The position numbers were made by a program, and so were the translations under genes. 5,356 bases of DNA, taken from assembly GCA_030950875.1 (NCBI GenBank), contig JAUZQS010000206.1, positions 1 to 5,356 of the forward strand. Reading direction: 5' to 3'. The notes under the pieces were generated by a model. That model ran no database searches. It saw only the letters and a program-made list of their open reading frames with translations, and was not told the DNA's origin. Shown here in pieces: positions 1 through 4,813 of this stretch (position 1 is its first letter; each line of letters starts with the position of its first letter). This DNA is from Mariprofundaceae bacterium (GTDB lineage Bacteria > Pseudomonadota > Zetaproteobacteria > Mariprofundales > Mariprofundaceae).

Positions 1-393
1 TTATCCATGCTTAGAAGCTTCTTTTCGGTATCAAAAGGGTCATTGTAAGCAATATCTGGTTCTCGCAAGATGTAAGCATCACTATCTTGCGTAATATTTC
101 GACCCAATGCTTCCACACCCAGTCGATGCTTTATTGCTCCACAAACCCTGCGCTTCCAACACAAACTGCCTCAGACCACTTTCCTTTCCTCTTAAGATCA
201 TAGTCCTGCATTGTTGCTTCTACCCCTTCGCGATGTTTTTCACAAGCACTTGATTGTCCTGCATTCCACAAAGATCAATCAAGCGTTCCCTATCAATCAA
301 CCGATACCGTAAAGGTGCAGCCTCAATCTCACGATAACCGCAATGAACCCATTTTGACGGGTGATCCACAACGCCTGCCCTTACCACTACATA
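1..393 (-). pseudogene. RAYT (REP-associated tyrosine transposase) C-terminal remnant, frameshifted
   Basis: Three minus-strand segments in three different frames read as the C-terminal part of a RAYT/IS200-like (Y1_Tnp) transposase. Segment a (about 387 to 255) gives VVRAGVVDHPSKWVHCGYRE, then EIEAAPLRYRLIDRERLIDL; this matches the family's 'VRAGVV.HP..W.W.GY.EI....RYR.ID...L..L' block. Segment b (about 255 to 134) gives CEKHREGVEATM and then KRKGKWSEAVCVGSAGFVEQ, matching the family's 'REE.WTESIAVGS..FVE'. Segment c (131 to the left edge) gives KHRLGVEALGR and later AYILREPDIAYNDPFD, like the family's tail. Stops at 394-396, 220-222 and 131-133 break each frame. The catalytic HUH motif and tyrosine would lie in the missing N-terminal half, so nothing here can be active. 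RAYTs mobilise or maintain REP palindromes, which fits the hairpin repeats elsewhere in the window. The family call comes from recognising the motifs; no database search was made. Confidence 0.72.
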
Positions 394-422
394 TCAAATG
401 CAAAAGGGGTCTACCATTTGAT
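393..422. repeat. Hairpin with GGGGTCT in the loop (REP-like)
   Basis: Perfect 8-bp inverted repeat ATCAAATG (393-400) and CATTTGAT (415-422), enclosing a 14-nt loop that contains AGGGGTCTAC. It sits directly beside the RAYT remnant. A second hairpin with a different stem but the same GGGGTCT loop lies at 1704-1730. That it belongs to a REP family is an inference. Confidence 0.45.
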
Positions 423-923
423 TTTACAGTTGAATGTTTCATAACGATGAGGTCAGGCATGAGTTATTGAGTTGTTTGGATGGCATAACTGGTCTTGTTT
501 CAACCGCCCTTGCGCCAACTTCACTGGCAATACTTTGATGGTAACTACTCAGATCATCCCCTGATTTGCCCGATTCCTGCGTCAAAAATACTCAAGTGCA
601 GGAGCACACTACGTATTTTCTCCTTGAACTCGAACAAATCAGGGGCAACCAGTTATTTTGGGGTGGGCTGCTGAGTAGCGCCTCACCCCGCTATGCGGCA
701 CCCAATCTGAAAACAACAAAATCAAGCACTTACGATTCTGTTATTCAAGAGTTACCGACAATCAATCTATCCACGCTGACCTCCGCGCATCCAAAATACG
801 CTGTCGGTATGGCATAAAGTCAGCCTATTGCTGTACATATTTCTTTAAAGAGCCAATGGGATCAGCTATTTGTTTCGCGGAAACCATCATCAAACACCCG
901 CGTTCTTATCATTTTATTTGTCA
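394..923. other. Gene-free stretch between RAYT remnant and hepT
   Basis: I see no credible gene on either strand. Open frames here are short, lack a Shine-Dalgarno site and run through the structured repeat at 542-655. Contents are the hairpin at 393-422, the structured repeat, a short tail at 748-766 shared with 4938-4956 (17 of 19 identical), and the region downstream of hepT. I see no clear intrinsic terminator for hepT: the inverted pair CGCGG/CCGCG in this area has a long loop and no T run. Confidence 0.6.
542..655. repeat. Dispersed structured repeat, copy 1 (MITE-like)
   Basis: The core, 563-650, aligns without gaps to 4816-4903 (72 of 88 bases identical by my count). It folds as nested stems: AAAATAC (585-591) with GTATTTT (613-619), and inside it GTGC (596-599) with GCAC (604-607) around the tetraloop AGGA. 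A separate outer pairing of CCCCTGATTT (558-567) with AAATCAGGGG (636-645) is perfect over 10 bp. The left edge, TAACTACTCAGAT (542-554), is the inverse of the right edge of copy 2 (4901-4913, 12 of 13), so the element appears to have terminal inverted repeats. The right edge here is shortened to CC-AGTTA. An 8-nt stretch at about 555-562 seems specific to this copy. A further 8-bp pair, CTACTCAG (545-552) and CTGAGTAG (671-678), encloses the whole unit. Confidence 0.75.
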
Positions 924-1397
924 TCAAGCTTGTCTTTTCTGATACGCATCTTGAAGACCAACGTATATAGAAATCAACACTTCATGTGATGAAAGAATAG
1001 CATTGAGTACTTGAACCATAAGTTCTGGCGAATCATCATATTCATGGGAAATAGCATTGCGAATTTCTCTTAATTCCTGCCATTTTTCAGCCGATGCAAT
1101 CAAATTAAGTTTTTCCAGTTTATTTAGCATATCCAGAAAAGGAACATGCTCCACATCCTCTTGAAGTAGCATAAGCATGGCTTTAAATAAGCGCTGACCC
1201 ATGGCATCTTGTAGCTTTGCATAACGGAATAAAAACTGGTCGATATGCGTAATATCTTCTTCATTTAATTGAAGATAACTATCTGACTGCAACGGTACAG
1301 TATGCTGAATTTTCTGATAGGCCGACATCATCCGAGCTTGGTGAGTATCACATTCGCGAAAAATCCTTTCCAGCTTCTGATTAATTATATTTGACAT
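924..1397 (-). CDS. hepT: HepT-like HEPN-domain RNase toxin
   Basis: 157 residues, all-helical in appearance. The diagnostic HEPN motif R-x4-H-x-Y is present as RNAISHEY, with R113, H118 and Y120. In characterised HepT/MntA systems R and H form the RNase site, and the Tyr of this motif is the residue modified by the partner nucleotidyltransferase. The expected role is therefore a cytoplasmic RNA-cleaving toxin held inactive by AMPylation. The ATG at 1397 follows AGGGA with 7-nt spacing and lies 13 nt inside the end of the upstream mntA-like gene, suggesting coupled translation. Length is in the usual HepT range, perhaps slightly long. No truncation is visible. Other HEPN families such as DUF86 are close relatives, but the adjacent MNT gene favours HepT. 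RNase activity itself is inferred. Confidence 0.85.
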   Translation of the reverse strand: MSNIINQKLERIFRECDTHQARMMSAYQKIQHTVPLQSDSYLQLNEEDITHIDQFLFRYAKLQDAMGQRLFKAMLMLLQEDVEHVPFLDMLNKLEKLNLIASAEKWQELREIRNAISHEYDDSPELMVQVLNAILSSHEVLISIYVGLQDAYQKRQA

Positions 1398-1684
1398 AAC
1401 AGAATCCCTGTTTTGTCTATTTCATCTTTTAACGCTTCGGAAGCAAAAGGCGCCAGCACAAGATCAATTTTTTGCTCACCAATCTTGTTTTTTAGCGCCA
1501 GTAAAAATTGAATTTTACACGCAAATAAATCTGATATTGGCTCCGTAGTCTGAATAAAAAGATCAATATCGCCACCTTTTTTCTGATCGTCCACCCGACT
1601 GCCAAATAATATCACTTTACCATGTAAAAACACCGTCTGAAAGACTTGCTCAATGGCATGAATCTGCGCTTGACTCAATCGCAT
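1385..1684 (-). CDS. mntA: MntA-like minimal nucleotidyltransferase antitoxin
   Basis: 99 residues from the ATG at 1684. The nucleotidyltransferase signature is clear: G28-S29, nine residues, then D39-x-D41 (FGSR...GGDIDLF), with a likely third metal-binding Asp at D74 (QKIDLVL). Family members use ATP to AMPylate a Tyr in the HepT HEPN motif and so neutralise the toxin. Here the GS-to-DxD spacing is nine residues; ten is common in relatives. I prefer ATG 1684 over the in-frame GTG at 1693, because AGGTGA at about 1694-1700 is about 10 nt from the ATG but abuts the GTG. The start lies one base after the stop of the small ORF upstream, and the 3' end overlaps hepT by 13 nt. Gene order antitoxin-then-toxin and tight packing indicate one operon. 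Confidence 0.85.
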   Translation of the reverse strand: MRLSQAQIHAIEQVFQTVFLHGKVILFGSRVDDQKKGGDIDLFIQTTEPISDLFACKIQFLLALKNKIGEQKIDLVLAPFASEALKDEIDKTGILLCQI

Positions 1685-1685
1685 G

Positions 1686-1868
1686 TTACCCACTCACCTT
1701 TTCAATCAATGGGGTCTGACTCGATTGATTATTGGGTTGATTCAATAATTGAATAGCTTTCTCTTCTAACACCCTTAGCCCCTTTTGAAAGTTAAAATGA
1801 CTTATTTTGATTTTGCATAAAAAAAATTGTTGGAGTATAGGCGTTAAAATGGTGATTAACATCTCCAA
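1686..1868 (-). CDS. Small ORF of unknown function between the two TA modules
   Basis: Not recognised. It encodes 60 residues from the TTG at 1868, or 58 from the ATG at 1862. It begins 15-21 nt after the yoeB-like stop and ends one base before the mntA ATG, so it fills the gap in the operon exactly. AGGAGG near 1878-1883 and AGGT near 1873-1876 are upstream, and GGAG touches the ATG, so translation is possible but spacing is poor for either start. The N-terminus is hydrophobic (MLITILTPILQQFFL), but no clear membrane helix or known domain is evident. The C-terminal third (from about residue 39) is encoded by hairpin repeats at 1704-1754, so the frame may be a gene shortened by repeat insertion, or merely a chance open frame. 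It could be a decayed antitoxin fragment; nothing in the sequence proves this. Confidence 0.35.
   Translation of the reverse strand: MEMLITILTPILQQFFLCKIKISHFNFQKGLRVLEEKAIQLLNQPNNQSSQTPLIEKVSG
1704..1754. repeat. Paired palindromes, first with GGGGTCT loop
   Basis: AATCAAT (1704-1710) pairs with ATTGATT (1724-1730) around a 13-nt loop GGGGTCTGACTCG. Ten bases later ATTCAAT (1740-1746) pairs with ATTGAAT (1748-1754) across a single A. The first resembles the hairpin at 393-422 in layout and loop, though the stem differs. Both lie inside the 3' part of the small unknown ORF. Confidence 0.5.
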
Positions 1869-1883
1869 CTTTACCTAATCCTC

Positions 1884-2147
1884 CTACTCATAATGCGTCC
1901 AGCATCGCAGTACATGAACACTGTGTTGAGCTATATCAACGGAATAGCCCAAACGGTGTTTAATATTGATTCTTCGTGAATAAAAACCTTTCAAATTTCC
2001 AACAAGAGACTCATATCTAGGAGGATTTATAAAGGGGTCTTCCTGCAGTTTTTTTAATAATAACGATATTTTTGATGTCAGGCCTGCCTGTTGAATCTTT
2101 TTCAAATCCTTTACTGCTTGCCTGGAAAGAACTACCGACCAACTCAA
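1884..2147 (-). CDS. yoeB: Txe/YoeB-family mRNA interferase toxin (RelE superfamily)
   Basis: 87 residues, against 84 for E. coli YoeB. It carries the family layout: W3 near the start, QAVKDLKKI, DPFINPPRYESLVGNL, then GFYSRRINIKHRLGY and the C-terminal WTHYE. The catalytic residues of E. coli YoeB (E46, R65, H83) correspond to E46, R65 and H85, followed by Y86, so the toxin should be active as a ribosome-dependent mRNA endonuclease. The start is a TTG at 2147 that overlaps the antitoxin stop (TTGA, 4 nt); no ATG or GTG is available that keeps the conserved N-terminal MSWxVV. GGAG lies about 10 nt upstream inside the antitoxin gene. The weak start and overlap would keep toxin synthesis below antitoxin. 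The paired antitoxin is directly upstream. Family membership is strong; activity is inferred. Confidence 0.92.
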   Translation of the reverse strand: MSWSVVLSRQAVKDLKKIQQAGLTSKISLLLKKLQEDPFINPPRYESLVGNLKGFYSRRINIKHRLGYSVDIAQHSVHVLRCWTHYE

Positions 2148-2395
2148 AGATCCAAATTCTCCAGTGCAGTCCCTTCTGCTACTGGCTCGGCCGCAGCCTG
2201 ATGAATGGAATCTACAAGACCAGCGAATTGATTGAGATAAAGCGTTTCCTCAACCGCCCTCCAGTCTGCCTCTCCCAGAACTACAAAATCACCACCATGA
2301 CGGCGTTTTACCCTAAGCACATCATGATTATTGATACACTCATCAACTTTTGCCTTGAGTGTTTGCCTAAATTCATTGGCTGTTGTTTCAAGCAT
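2144..2395 (-). CDS. Phd/YefM-family antitoxin
   Basis: 83 residues from the ATG at 2395. The N-terminus, MLETTANEFRQTLKAKVDEC, followed by LRVKRRHGGDFVVLGEADW and VEETLYL, has the Phd/YefM fold signature: an N-terminal DNA-binding and dimerisation part that ends in the 'EETxYL' helix. A flexible acidic C-terminus (about 65-83) follows, which in the family wraps around the YoeB toxin. It should neutralise the downstream toxin and repress its own operon. ATG 2395 is favoured over an in-frame GTG at 2422: GGAGG at 2402-2406 lies about 6 nt from the ATG, and the operator-like palindromes at 2426-2446 begin just upstream of the GTG, within the expected promoter. The 3' end overlaps the toxin by 4 nt. 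Confidence 0.9.
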   Translation of the reverse strand: MLETTANEFRQTLKAKVDECINNHDVLRVKRRHGGDFVVLGEADWRAVEETLYLNQFAGLVDSIHQAAAEPVAEGTALENLDL

Positions 2396-2424
2396 AAGCT
2401 GCCTCCATCGATACAGATTCACCT

Positions 2425-2453
2425 ACAGTACTGCTCTCCAGTACTGCAATCAA
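2425..2453 (-). promoter_or_regulatory. Putative TA promoter with twin CAGTACTG operator
   Basis: The perfect 8-bp palindrome CAGTACTG occurs twice (2426-2433 and 2439-2446), 13 bp centre to centre. On the minus strand TTGATT (2448-2453), a 17-nt spacer and TACTGT (2425-2430) could be -35 and -10 boxes, so the palindromes would cover the -10 box and spacer. The E. coli yefM-yoeB operator also uses two short palindromes (TGTACA core) about one helix turn apart. The promoter boxes are weak; the palindromes are clear. Confidence 0.5.
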
Positions 2454-2540
2454 TAAGCAATCAAAGAGGAAAACCAGGGACATATAGTCATCTGCGAACG
2501 AATAAGTTCGAACTTGTGCAGCACTACTGCTGCTTCTTGA

Positions 2541-2666
2541 AAAAAAATGGGGTCAGGCTTTCATAACTTGATATTAGTGGACGAATTAACGATTGTAATT
2601 GCACCACTTTTATCTGAGTTAAAGGGATGCAAGTCAGATAAATATCAAGTTATGAAAGCCTGACCC
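2541..2666 (-). terminator. Possible terminator of the SEC-C/sulfotransferase operon
   Basis: Read on the minus strand, the second 26-nt arm ends CCTGACCCC and is followed at once by ATTTTTTT (seven T, 2541-2547), the arrangement of an intrinsic terminator. It begins 36 nt after the sulfotransferase stop and ends before the toxin-antitoxin promoter. The loop is much longer than usual, though internally paired, so function is uncertain. The plus-strand side has no T run. Confidence 0.4.
2550..2666. repeat. 117-bp palindromic element with 26-bp perfect arms
   Basis: Bases 2550-2575 and 2641-2666 are perfect inverted repeats of 26 bp (arm begins GGGTCAGGCTTTCATAAC). The 65-nt centre folds into two hairpins: AGTGG (2576-2580) with CCACT (2604-2608), which also contains AATTA/TAATT, and TATCTGA (2611-2617) with TCAGATA (2634-2640). 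Together they form a three-way-junction shape. Outside the arms, AATGG (2546-2550) could pair with CCATT (2672-2676) across a small bulge. The terminal GGGGTCAGG resembles the GGGGTCT loops at 393-422 and 1704-1730. It codes for nothing visible. Its origin as a REP doublet or MITE is an inference. Confidence 0.8.
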
Positions 2667-2701
2667 TTACTCCATTGATAGCTGTCACTCATTTAGGATG
2701 A

Positions 2702-4393
2702 TTATTCTGCGATGCCAAGAATCTTCACCAACACTTGCAACTTATTTTCATAATGTTTCCAAAGACCAATGGATGCAGATGACATAGGATGTCGCACTTG
2801 CATAAAGCTCGCAGTACGAACCGCCCCACCCGTTTCATAAAAGTTTAAACAAGCATCACTCCATGGCAAGCCAGCCGCATCAAGCAAAAGTCGAGTCTGC
2901 TGCTCCTGATCCGCAATCAGTGTTTCATAATCCATCTCATACAGCACACCTGCTGGCAACACATTACGCCAATGCTGCATCAACTGCTGGTACATGCGGT
3001 AGTAATAACCCATCTGACCAAGGCTCCGACCATAAGCAAACCTTGCTCCCAATATATTATGCTTATAGATAGAGAGGCAAGTATCCAGTGGGTGACGACG
3101 AACATGAATAATTCGAGCATTGGGTAGCGCACAATGAATTGCACCAATCAATCTGATATTCGACAATGTTTTGTCCGTATAGTGCGTAACCACTTCTGAG
3201 TCGCCTTGTAATAAATCCAAATAGTTACGACCCAGCATCTGCCACTGCTCTGATTGATAAGCCGCCATTGCTTCCACTGTCAGCGGCTCCTCTTTTGAAC
3301 TGCTAAGAGAAAGTGCCTCTTCGAAAAAATCACACTCCCCACGAGCTGTCACATCTGGATGGGATGATAAAATTTGTTCAACCAGTGTAGAACCACAACG
3401 CGGCATACCAACAATAAACAGCGGCGAGCTATCAGCTACTCCCACCTGTTGATTCACTACCGGCGCAGTGTACGCCTGCATCATCATCTGTAGATGAGCC
3501 AACTCCTGATCGAGATCATAACGCTCCGTCTGCTCACGCGCGCCATTAGCCTCTTCAAAGCAGCAAAAAGCAGCTTCATACTCCCCTAGATCATCAAGCA
3601 CCTTACCATAAGCAAAAGCAAGTTTTATACGATCCTCTGATGCCTCTTTTGCATTTTTATACATAGAAGCGATGAGATCGACATCAGCATCATGCTGAGC
3701 ATATGTTTTCAGTTCGGAAAGCAGCAGCGCTGCATTTGAATCGGCTGGATTTAAGCGCAACGCTTCTTTTACTTCGCACTCACTCTGCTGCTTATCACCA
3801 TTTTCAGCTAACAACATCGCATAAGAGTAGTGTGCTTCTGCATCATCAGCATCCATGGTGAGCAACTTCTTCACCCAACGTTCAGCCTCAACAACAAACC
3901 CAAGCTCATAATTGATACGAAATAGCTTTAGTAATACAGCGCCACTCTGCGGTTGACGTTTATGCGCCGCCTCCATCATTGCCAACGCTTCAGCATAACG
4001 GGCTAGTGCAATCAATACTGACACATAGCCCAGTTGAATCTCAAGCTGATATGGTTTCAGTTGCATTGCTAAGCGGTATGATTCTAGCGCCGCTTCTAAA
4101 TGCCCCTGCATCAAGTAGAGACCTGCCAAATTCATATGAAATTCGCACCGTTTTGGAGCCGCTTTGATCGCCTGTTTAAACAGTTCCATTGCCTGTTTTG
4201 GATTCCCCATATGTGTCGCCACAATACCGCAAATACTGGCACTATCTGCATTATCCGGATCCATTTCATTCAAACGACGACAGAGGCTATCACATAGATC
4301 ATAGTGTTTCTGATTTAGTGCAGCCACCGCCTGATCAACCAAAAGGTTCACCTGCCGCCTCTTATTGTTGGATAGTTTTCTGATTCGTGCCAT
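2702..4393 (-). CDS. TPR-repeat sulfotransferase family protein
   Basis: 563 residues. The N-terminal half holds six tetratricopeptide repeats in exact 34-residue register (about 16-219): the closing Pro recurs at 46, 80, 114, 148 and 216, with Ala at 182. The C-terminal half (about 324-550) is a PAPS-dependent sulfotransferase domain. The 5'-phosphosulfate loop is PLFIVGMPRCGSTLVEQ (G329, P331, R332, G334, S335, T336). The 3'-phosphate site is R433-x-P-x-D-x3-S441 within VRRHPLDTCLS. Residues usually needed for cofactor binding are present. It should transfer sulfate from PAPS to an unknown acceptor; the TPRs probably recruit a protein partner or substrate. There is no signal peptide or membrane helix, so it is likely cytoplasmic. 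The ATG at 4393 has only a weak Shine-Dalgarno and lies 14 nt after the SEC-C gene, suggesting cotranscription and perhaps coupling. The acceptor cannot be read from sequence. Confidence 0.93.
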   Translation of the reverse strand: MARIRKLSNNKRRQVNLLVDQAVAALNQKHYDLCDSLCRRLNEMDPDNADSASICGIVATHMGNPKQAMELFKQAIKAAPKRCEFHMNLAGLYLMQGHLEAALESYRLAMQLKPYQLEIQLGYVSVLIALARYAEALAMMEAAHKRQPQSGAVLLKLFRINYELGFVVEAERWVKKLLTMDADDAEAHYSYAMLLAENGDKQQSECEVKEALRLNPADSNAALLLSELKTYAQHDADVDLIASMYKNAKEASEDRIKLAFAYGKVLDDLGEYEAAFCCFEEANGAREQTERYDLDQELAHLQMMMQAYTAPVVNQQVGVADSSPLFIVGMPRCGSTLVEQILSSHPDVTARGECDFFEEALSLSSSKEEPLTVEAMAAYQSEQWQMLGRNYLDLLQGDSEVVTHYTDKTLSNIRLIGAIHCALPNARIIHVRRHPLDTCLSIYKHNILGARFAYGRSLGQMGYYYRMYQQLMQHWRNVLPAGVLYEMDYETLIADQEQQTRLLLDAAGLPWSDACLNFYETGGAVRTASFMQVRHPMSSASIGLWKHYENKLQVLVKILGIAE

Positions 4394-4407
4394 ATCAGAG
4401 CAGCCGC

Positions 4408-4557
4408 TTAAACATGTGCAGCCACCAGATGCTGCACACCTTCACGTCGATTAATGCCGGCTACCATCTGATCACGTTCGACAACCATACAGCATTTTTT
4501 ATATTTTTTACCGCTATCACACGAGCATGAATCATTGCGTTGAATTTTCAGGGTCAC
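4408..4557 (-). CDS. SEC-C motif mini-protein (zinc-binding)
   Basis: 49 residues from the GTG at 4557. It is essentially a single SEC-C motif, RNDSCSCDSGKKYKKCC: C11-x-C13-x8-C22-C23, the zinc-binding tail known from the C-terminus of SecA and many stand-alone small proteins. A basic 26-residue tail without recognised features follows. The GTG lies 4 nt after a strong GGGAGG (4562-4567). An in-frame ATG at 4569 would give 53 residues (MGGH added) but has a poor ribosome site, so GTG is preferred with moderate certainty. The gene is first in an operon with the TPR-sulfotransferase 14 nt downstream and is preceded by an extended -10 promoter. SEC-C modules often bind ribosomes or SecB-like partners; its role beside a sulfotransferase is unknown. 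Confidence 0.8.
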   Translation of the reverse strand: MTLKIQRNDSCSCDSGKKYKKCCMVVERDQMVAGINRREGVQHLVAAHV

Positions 4558-4580
4558 ATGGCCTCCCATAACTGCTTAGT

Positions 4581-4620
4581 GTGCGCTCTAACGATTATAA
4601 AATTGCATATCGGAGCGCAC
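4581..4620 (-). promoter_or_regulatory. Leader inverted repeat upstream of the SEC-C gene
   Basis: Perfect 8-bp inverted repeat GTGCGCTC (4581-4588) and GAGCGCAC (4613-4620), with a nested pair CGAT (4592-4595)/ATCG (4609-4612). It lies between the likely start of transcription and the Shine-Dalgarno site of the SEC-C gene. The loop region holds a second TATAAT on the minus strand (4594-4599) without a good -35, so the site could be an operator around a promoter or an RNA stem in the leader. No T run follows, so a terminator is unlikely. Confidence 0.4.
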
Positions 4621-4652
4621 TGCAAGTGGACAAGCATAGTAAGTAACGTGGA

Positions 4653-4661
4653 ATTATACCA
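4653..4661 (-). promoter_or_regulatory. Extended -10 promoter of the SEC-C/sulfotransferase operon
   Basis: On the minus strand the sequence reads TGGTATAAT: a perfect TATAAT preceded by TGn, the sigma-70 extended -10 form, which does not need a good -35. None of the hexamers 15-18 nt upstream matches TTGACA well. Transcription would start near 4646 and give a leader of about 90 nt. Confidence 0.6.
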
Positions 4662-4813
4662 TAATTTTTGCCATTTCAGTGTTCTATCGAAAATTACTGC
4701 TGCAGATAGTGAGCTACTGACCTCTGGATCGGACTACAAAAGAAAAATGGGGTTAGCCCTTGAATAGGCTTGTCTAATATACCAAAAAGTCGAATCACTA
4801 TTTTTAAGAAACC

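Noticed and set aside
431..545. Possible coding frame on the minus strand (VTIKVLPVKLAQGRLKQ...)
   Set aside because: It has no start with a ribosome site, is about 30-35 codons, and resembles no known family.
566..817. Open frame on the plus strand (83 codons) across the structured repeat
   Set aside because: It has no Shine-Dalgarno site, and its first half is the palindromic repeat also found at 4816-4903, where the frame is not kept. No protein family is recognisable.
2030..2042. AAAGGGGTCTTCC as another GGGGTC repeat
   Set aside because: It is the coding sequence for the conserved DPF of the YoeB-like toxin and has no stem around it.
2072..2566. Plus-strand open frame of 164 codons
   Set aside because: It lies antisense to the YefM/YoeB pair, whose family motifs are clear on the other strand; the translation has no recognisable domain and ends in the palindromic element.
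2863..4383. Several plus-strand open frames of 62-69 codons within the sulfotransferase gene
   Set aside because: All are antisense to a well-supported 563-residue protein and carry no motif.
4554..4559. ATGTGA start-stop at the SEC-C start
   Set aside because: The ATG is followed at once by TGA. It overlaps the better GTG start and is probably incidental, though it might reduce initiation.
4540..4767. Plus-strand open frame of 75 codons over the SEC-C leader
   Set aside because: It is antisense to the SEC-C gene start, its promoter and leader, and its product has no known feature.
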